Assembly: GCF_900590885.1 (NCBI RefSeq)
Contig: NZ_UUON01000001.1
Location: 868,001 to 932,000 of the forward strand
Direction of reading: 5' to 3'
Source: Pseudomonas viridiflava
GTDB lineage: Bacteria; Pseudomonadota; Gammaproteobacteria; Pseudomonadales; Pseudomonadaceae
Length of the DNA: 64,000 nt
Shown: positions 58,457 to 64,000 of the stretch, piece after piece
How positions within the stretch are numbered: position 1 is the first letter of the stretch
How the letters are laid out: the number at the start of each line of letters is the position of its first letter
The notes under the pieces: model-generated
Told to the model about the DNA's origin: nothing
What the model saw: only the letters and a program-made list of their open reading frames with translations
Databases searched by the model: none
Made by a program: the position numbers and the translations under genes

Positions 58457-59047
58457 TCAAGCAGGAAGCTTTGCCTCGCTGAGCCATGAGCTGACCTGCT
58501 CCATGGTTTTGCGCTCTTGATCAGCCTGCATGGCGAAGCCTTCCAGCAAACGGGCATTGCGCGCATGACTCGCGAGCACAGACAGGCTGTCGCCCAGGCC
58601 GTACCCTCCATGCGTGATGAAGGGGATCAGGGTTTTTCCGGACAAGTCATGGGACGCTAAAAAAGCGCGAATGATGGGCGGCGCGGTTCCACCCCAGACA
58701 GGAAAGCCTAAAAACACCGTGTCGTAGTCACCGATGTCATGCACCTTGGCCGCCAATACCGGTTCGAAATCGCGATCCCGTTCCTGGCGTGCCTGCTCGA
58801 CAGTTGCAAGGTATTCGTCCGGGTAGGCGTTCGCCGGCATGATCTCAAACAGCTGCGCCCGTGCTGCGCGCTGAATAAGCCCCGCGACCACCCGGGTGTT
58901 TCCGGAGCGAGAGAAATACGCCACCAGGACAGACGAGTCCGAACGCTGTTGCTCAGTACCCTCAGAAATACCGGCAGCCCCAAAAAGTGGCAGGCTCGCC
59001 AAGGCCGCCATGATCTTGCGACGTTGAGGATCATGTGATGAGTGCAT
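58457..59047 (-). CDS. Exported flavodoxin-like protein
   Basis: 196 residues from ATG 59047 with GGGGAGGG upstream. Twin-arginine-like leader HDPQRRKIMAALASLPLFGAAG, then flavodoxin FMN loop VAYFSRSGNTR and the GFPVWGGTAPP and HGGYGLGDS segments. A periplasmic flavodoxin could pass electrons to or from the neighbouring oxidoreductases. The gap to the broken aldo/keto reductase start is 72 bp; both are read leftward. Confidence 0.88.
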   Translation of the reverse strand: MHSSHDPQRRKIMAALASLPLFGAAGISEGTEQQRSDSSVLVAYFSRSGNTRVVAGLIQRAARAQLFEIMPANAYPDEYLATVEQARQERDRDFEPVLAAKVHDIGDYDTVFLGFPVWGGTAPPIIRAFLASHDLSGKTLIPFITHGGYGLGDSLSVLASHARNARLLEGFAMQADQERKTMEQVSSWLSEAKLPA

Positions 59048-59221
59048 ATACCCTCCCCTGTTCAACGGCCAATGTACGTACGCGCGCAAGCCCGCACTAG
59101 ACCGAATAAATCGCAAAGCCTTATGAATTTTTCTCATATATCGGCGCCAACGCTAATCGAAGGCATCCAGACAGTTCTTCTAATTCAACTTTAATCGTTA
59201 CAATCCTCGAATACTTATGTG

Positions 59222-60127
59222 ATGGGCTCACCAATGCTTCGCGAAAACGCCAACGACCTGCTTGCTTTCCTAGCGGTAGCGCGGGAACGAAGCTTCACCA
59301 AGGCAGCCGCCAAACTTGGTGTCTCCCAATCGGCACTCAGTCACACCATCCGCAGCCTGGAAGCACGCTTGGGCCTTCGCCTGCTAACGCGCACCACACG
59401 TAGCGTCTCACCGACCGAGGCCGGCGAACGACTGATGCAGAAGGTCGGGCCGCACTTCGAGGAGATCGAAATCGAATTGGCTGGGCTCAGTGATTTGCGT
59501 GATACGCCTGCCGGCAATATCCGCATCAACGCGATGGACCATGCATTGGAAATGGTCCTGCGCCCGGTGCTCAAAAAATTCCTGCCCCAATACCCGGACA
59601 TCTCGGTAGAGGTCTGCTGCGACTACAGCTTCGTCGACATCGCCGCCCAAGGCTTCGATGCGGGCGTACGTCTGGGTGAGGACGTGGCGCAAGGCATGAT
59701 CGCGACCCGCATCGGCCCGGACATGCGCATGTCGGTGGTCGGTTCACCGGCCTACTTTGCGCACCGTTCGCCCCCCCAGACACCCCGCGACCTGACCGAA
59801 CACCAATGCAATAACTTGCGCTTACCAACCCACGGTGGGCTGTACGCCTGGGAATTCGCAAAAGACGGCCAAAGCCTGAATGCCAGGGTCACAGGCCAAG
59901 TGACTTACAACGGTGTTTATCAACTGTTAGAGGCGGCACTTGACGGCTTCGGCCTTAGTTACATTCCTCACGACATCGTCGCGCCGCACGTGGAAGCAGG
60001 CCGCTTGATTCACGTGCTGGAAGACTGGTCACCGCTGTTTTCCGGATTCCACCTGTACTACCCCAGCCGTCGCCAGGCTTCTCCAGCGTTTGCTCTGCTG
60101 TTGGACGCTCTGCGCTATAAAGGTTGA
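59222..60127 (+). CDS. LysR family transcriptional regulator
   Basis: 301 residues from ATG 59222; ATG 59234 (MLRENANDLL) fits the family alignment equally and neither has a clear ribosome-binding site. HTH RSFTKAAAKLGVSQSALSHTIR and effector domain of the CrgA/PA14-type group. Divergent from the flavodoxin gene and probably its regulator; the leftward flavodoxin and aldo/keto reductase remnant share the strand. Confidence 0.9.
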   Translation: MGSPMLRENANDLLAFLAVARERSFTKAAAKLGVSQSALSHTIRSLEARLGLRLLTRTTRSVSPTEAGERLMQKVGPHFEEIEIELAGLSDLRDTPAGNIRINAMDHALEMVLRPVLKKFLPQYPDISVEVCCDYSFVDIAAQGFDAGVRLGEDVAQGMIATRIGPDMRMSVVGSPAYFAHRSPPQTPRDLTEHQCNNLRLPTHGGLYAWEFAKDGQSLNARVTGQVTYNGVYQLLEAALDGFGLSYIPHDIVAPHVEAGRLIHVLEDWSPLFSGFHLYYPSRRQASPAFALLLDALRYKG

Positions 60128-60227
60128 GCGTCCAGACCGACAGTACTTAAAGAATAAGCTTCGAACCCCAGAACGCTTTGGGTAATAACGAATTGCCGGG
60201 GAAGGTAAACCAGATACCTGCGCATCA

Positions 60228-61154
60228 CTACGCCGTGGGAGTCAACGCCTGACCAGCGTTTTGAGTGGCCCAGTCGCGTACAGCCTGGGCGAACAGGCGC
60301 AGCGCTATCGGAGGATGACGGTTTGCCGGGTAATACAGACAAAGCCCAGAATAGACGGGGCTCCACTCTGGCAAGAGGTGTAACAACCTGCCGGCGTTCA
60401 AATGCTCTACGACCTGAGCTTCAGGTACCCACGCAACCCCCACTCCGGCAAGCGCGGCTTCAATCATCAAGTTGATGTTGTCGAAGGTTATCTGGCCCTC
60501 GACGTCCAGGCTCACGCTTTGCAGCGCGTGTTTGAAATCCCAGCGAAACAACGCGCCACTGGTAAAACGAAAACGCAGGCAACTGTGAGCCTTGAGATCT
60601 TGCGGCGTTTGCGGCACCGCGTGCCGTTCAAGATAGGCCGGCGAGGCAACCGCTGCGAAGCGCATGTCCGGCCCGAAACGTACGGCGATCATGTCACGTG
60701 GCACGTCGTCGAACAGTCGAATGCCGGCGTCAAAACCATCCCCGACAATGTCCTGCAATTTGCTGTCCACCACAAACTCGATGTTGATGTGCGGGTAGCG
60801 CAACACAAAGTCGGGTACGACATGACGAATCAACGGGCGAATAGCTGATTCCGAGGCACTGATGCGCAGTGAGCCTGATGGCGTGGTCCGCGCCGAGGTG
60901 ACTTCGTTGACCACGTTGGCCAGGTCCCTGAGTAATGGCCGAACGCCTTGCAGTAACTGCTCGCCGGCTTCGGTCAGGGCCACCGAACGCGTGGTGCGAT
61001 TGAACAGGCGCATCTCCAGGCGGGCTTCAAGGTTACGAATCGAATGACTCAGCGCCGAAGGTGATACCCCAAGAACCCGCGCGGCCCCGCTAAAGCTTTG
61101 ATGTTCGGCGATGGCGATAAAAGCCGACAGTTCAGGCATGTCCACTCGGCTCAT
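60228..61154 (-). CDS. LysR family transcriptional regulator
   Basis: 308 residues, same subgroup as the regulator at 59222 (HTH QSFSGAARVLGVSPSALSHSIR). Divergent from the intact aldo/keto reductase gene with 98 bp between. The 3' ends of the two LysR genes face each other, 100 bp apart, giving a mirror-image layout of regulator and reductase. Confidence 0.92.
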   Translation of the reverse strand: MSRVDMPELSAFIAIAEHQSFSGAARVLGVSPSALSHSIRNLEARLEMRLFNRTTRSVALTEAGEQLLQGVRPLLRDLANVVNEVTSARTTPSGSLRISASESAIRPLIRHVVPDFVLRYPHINIEFVVDSKLQDIVGDGFDAGIRLFDDVPRDMIAVRFGPDMRFAAVASPAYLERHAVPQTPQDLKAHSCLRFRFTSGALFRWDFKHALQSVSLDVEGQITFDNINLMIEAALAGVGVAWVPEAQVVEHLNAGRLLHLLPEWSPVYSGLCLYYPANRHPPIALRLFAQAVRDWATQNAGQALTPTA

Positions 61155-61180
61155 TCGTGAATTTCCGTCATATACCCATT

Positions 61181-61199
61181 AACAATTATCAGTATTGTT
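61181..61199. promoter_or_regulatory. LysR-type T-N11-A dyad
   Basis: aacaattatcagtattgtt has 6-bp arms (aacaat, attgtt) with a 7-bp spacer, in the 98-bp gap between the LysR gene and the aldo/keto reductase gene. It fits the general LysR binding pattern and lies where the regulator would control both promoters. Confidence 0.5.
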
Positions 61200-61231
61200 G
61201 AGGATATCACAGCAATATAAGGTGTGTTTGA

Positions 61232-62236
<1,005 letters not shown>

Positions 62237-62241
62237 TTGAG

Positions 62242-62379
62242 CCCACTGGCAACCGCCAGAGTCTGTCGACGCCAGCGATCCTCAGCTCCCTGACGGCGTT
62301 TGCGTCGATCTCCACGGACCTGTATCTGCAGGCACTGCCCGCCATGGCCAGTACCCAAATCAGATTGATCCAGCGTTAA
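62242..62379 (+). pseudogene. Bcr/CflA-type MFS transporter, N-terminal remnant
   Basis: The frame from about 62269 reads TPAILSSLTAFASISTDLYL then QALPAMA, the first membrane helix and the D-x-Y-LPALP motif of Bcr/CflA drug exporters, and stops at TAA 62377-62379. No start codon with a ribosome-binding site precedes it and the remaining eleven helices are missing. It lies in the 163-bp gap between the aldo/keto reductase and SDR genes. Confidence 0.75.
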
Positions 62380-62399
62380 CGCCCCCAGGAAGTTTCAAC

Positions 62400-63233
62400 A
62401 TGAAAAATCATCAAGAAGTGACTGTTGTGATCGGCGCCGGCTCCATCGGCCAAGCTATTGCACGCCGTGTCAGCGCGGGCAAGCATGTGGTGCTGGCGGA
62501 TCTGCGACAGGAAAATGCACAGGCCGCCGCCAAGGTCTTGCTTGATGCAGGCTTCGAAGTCACCACCGCGACGGTCGATGTGTCATCGCGCGGGTCGGTA
62601 GAGGCACTGGCTCAGACTGCCACGGCTATCGGAGCGATTACCGGTGTGATTAACGCAGCGGGGGTTTCGCCCTCTCAAGCGCCAGTCGCGACCATTCTTC
62701 GGGTCGACCTTTACGGCACCGCGCTGGTACTTGAGGTGTTCGGCGAGGTCATCGCCAGGGGCGGTTCCGGCATCATCATCGCCTCGCAGTCCGGCCACCG
62801 TTTGCCCGCGCTGAGTGCCGAGCAGAACCAGGCGCTGGCGACCACGCCGGTCGAAGAGTTGCTGGCGCTGCCGATTCTGCAACCCGATCAAGTCACCGAT
62901 CCGCTCAATGCCTACCAGATCTCCAAACGCTGCAATTCATTGCGGGTGATGGCAGAAGCCGTGCGCTGGGGCAAACGCGGCGCACGCGTGAATACCATCA
63001 GCCCCGGCATCATCTTCACGCCGCTGGCACGGGATGAACTGAGCGGCCCGCGTGGTGAGGGCTACCGCCGGATGATCGAGTTGAGCCCCGCCGGGCGTGG
63101 CGGTACACCTGACGAAGTGGGCGCGGTGGCGGCGCTGCTGATGGGGCCTGAAGGCACCTTCATCACCGGCAGCGATTTCCTCATGAATGGCGGGGTGACT
63201 GCGTCTTACTGGTTTGGTGACTTGGCGCCCTGA
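62400..63233 (+). CDS. Short-chain dehydrogenase/reductase
   Basis: 277 residues. Cofactor motif GAGSIGQAIA, NAAGVS, the catalytic Ser in IIASQSGH, Tyr and Lys in YQISKRCN and the SPGIIFTPL loop. A 25-residue insertion (AEQNQALATTPVEELLALPI in part) lies before the Tyr. ATG 62400 follows CCAGGAAG. The stop codon lies in a perfect palindrome. Confidence 0.92.
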   Translation: MKNHQEVTVVIGAGSIGQAIARRVSAGKHVVLADLRQENAQAAAKVLLDAGFEVTTATVDVSSRGSVEALAQTATAIGAITGVINAAGVSPSQAPVATILRVDLYGTALVLEVFGEVIARGGSGIIIASQSGHRLPALSAEQNQALATTPVEELLALPILQPDQVTDPLNAYQISKRCNSLRVMAEAVRWGKRGARVNTISPGIIFTPLARDELSGPRGEGYRRMIELSPAGRGGTPDEVGAVAALLMGPEGTFITGSDFLMNGGVTASYWFGDLAP

Positions 63234-63246
63234 TTACGCGTAATCA
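63231..63246. repeat. Perfect 16-bp palindrome over the SDR stop codon
   Basis: tgattacgcgtaatca starts with the SDR TGA (63231-63233) and is fully self-complementary. No T-run follows. It may be a protein-binding site for the downstream dehydrogenase gene or a weak hairpin. Confidence 0.5.
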
Positions 63247-63421
63247 CGCCAGCATGCGGAACACTCATTAGTGAGGGCTACTCATGACTCCATCCCGTTT
63301 ACCCCTCTTAATCACAAGAGGCTGATTGCTTAGCATAGTGCGTTACTTCGCGAGCCCAGGGTTGTCAGCAAACAGCCTGCTCGCGTGCTCCTCCCTCCCC
63401 TGTTTTTACTGAGGACTATCA

Positions 63422-64000
63422 ATGAAGACCGTAGGTTACGCCGCACTGTCCGCCGAATCACCGATGGCGCCGTTCGTGTTCAACCGTCGCGCTCTGCGCT
63501 CCAACGATGTGGCGATGGAGGTGCTCTACTGTGGCGTTTGTCACTCAGACCTGCACACCGCGCGCAACGACTGAGGCTGGACGGTCTACCCGGCTTTACC
63601 GGGTCACGAAATCGTTGGCCGGGTCACCGCAGTCGGCGCTGACGTTACCCGCTACGCAGTCGGGGACACGGTTGCGGTAGGTTGCATGGTCGACAGCTGC
63701 ATGACCTGTGATCAGTGCCGCAAGGGCGAGGAGCAGTTGTGTCGAGAAGGCAACACCAACACCTATAACAGTCAGGACCGGGTGACCAAAGAAATCACTT
63801 ACGGCGGCTACTCGAAAAACCTGGTGGTGCGCGAGGAGTTCGTGCTGCGCGTGCCGCAGACACTGGACCTGGCAAAAGTCGCACCGCTGCTGTGCGCCGG
63901 CATCACCACCTACTCTCCCCTGCGCACCTGGAACGTCGTTGCCGGCAGTCGGGTTGGCGTGATCGGCCTCGGCGGACTCGGGCACATGGCAGTCAAACTC
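63422..64000 (+). pseudogene. Zinc alcohol dehydrogenase (YahK/CAD type) with internal TGA; runs off the window
   Basis: From ATG 63422 the product matches YahK-type NADP-dependent aldehyde reductases: catalytic zinc Cys in YCGVCHSDLHT, His/Glu in PGHEIVGRV, structural zinc cysteines in VDSCMTCDQCRKGEEQLC, and Rossmann GVIGLGGLGHMAVK at the window edge. Codon 51 is TGA (63572-63574) where homologues have Trp in ARNDWGW. The frame is open on both sides. A single TGG to TGA change explains it. Unless corrected, only 50 residues are made. Confidence 0.85.

Noticed and set aside
63572..63574. TGA in the dehydrogenase read as selenocysteine
   Set aside because: The family has Trp at this position, not Cys or Sec, and there is no reason for a selenocysteine insertion element in a zinc dehydrogenase.

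Overview
The window is high-GC, densely packed chromosomal DNA from a Pseudomonas of the fluorescens group. The evidence is the serralysin operon in aprA-aprI-aprD-aprE-aprF order, a mexS/mexT-like divergent pair, a DUF1652 protein, a FAN1/Rad3-helicase pair, and at least five copies of the GTGGGAGGGGGC-type REP/REPIN repeat between genes. No tRNA, rRNA, CRISPR array, prophage or replication origin is visible.

Layout. 0-4.2 kb: 3' end of a FabF-like ketoacyl synthase, a RidA protein whose start lies in a perfect hairpin, an RlhA-type U32 protein, an EamA exporter and a divergent Lrp/AsnC regulator. 4.2-10.4 kb: leftward sugar operon (RbsA-, RbsC- and RbsB-type ABC transporter, LacI regulator, xylulokinase) with two perfect LacI-type palindromes upstream. 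10.4-13.4 kb: divergent signalling operon (PAS histidine kinase, lone receiver, receiver-EAL phosphodiesterase). 13.6-18.7 kb: CPA1 antiporter, two small acidic proteins, a membrane protein, and a circularly permuted ATP-grasp/alpha-E pair. 18.8-22.2 kb: a scarred stretch with a beheaded DipZ and a histidine-kinase tail back to back, an intact hydrolase and AraC regulator, and an internally deleted SDR. 22.2-26.1 kb: FAN1-type nuclease with a RecB-nuclease/Rad3-helicase partner. 26.3-32.9 kb: lipoprotein and the complete apr protease and type I secretion operon. 33.3-37.1 kb: polyamine-type genes and a SnoaL-AraC regulator. 37.3-42.8 kb: DUF1652 protein, UvrD-type helicase, pirin, phosphoglucomutase. 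42.9-45.8 kb: a MocR-type regulator translationally coupled to an unrecognised 474-residue protein. 46.4-48.7 kb: mexS/mexT, followed by an IS66 transposase wreck instead of mexEF-oprN. 49.4-52.7 kb: small accessory genes and a LysR regulator. 53.3-64 kb: a periplasmic PaoABC-type molybdenum aldehyde oxidoreductase followed by cupin, flavodoxin, aldo/keto reductase, SDR and alcohol dehydrogenase genes with three LysR-type regulators in the wider region; several genes here are broken.

The main theme is local gene decay. Six sites show truncation, internal deletion, frameshift or an internal stop: dipZ/histidine kinase at 19.77 kb, SDR at 22.05 kb, IS66 at 49 kb, aldo/keto reductase at 58.36 kb, a Bcr/CflA remnant at 62.3 kb, and a zinc alcohol dehydrogenase at 63.57 kb. 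The least explained intact unit is the 474-residue protein with its MocR partner at 42.9-45.8 kb.
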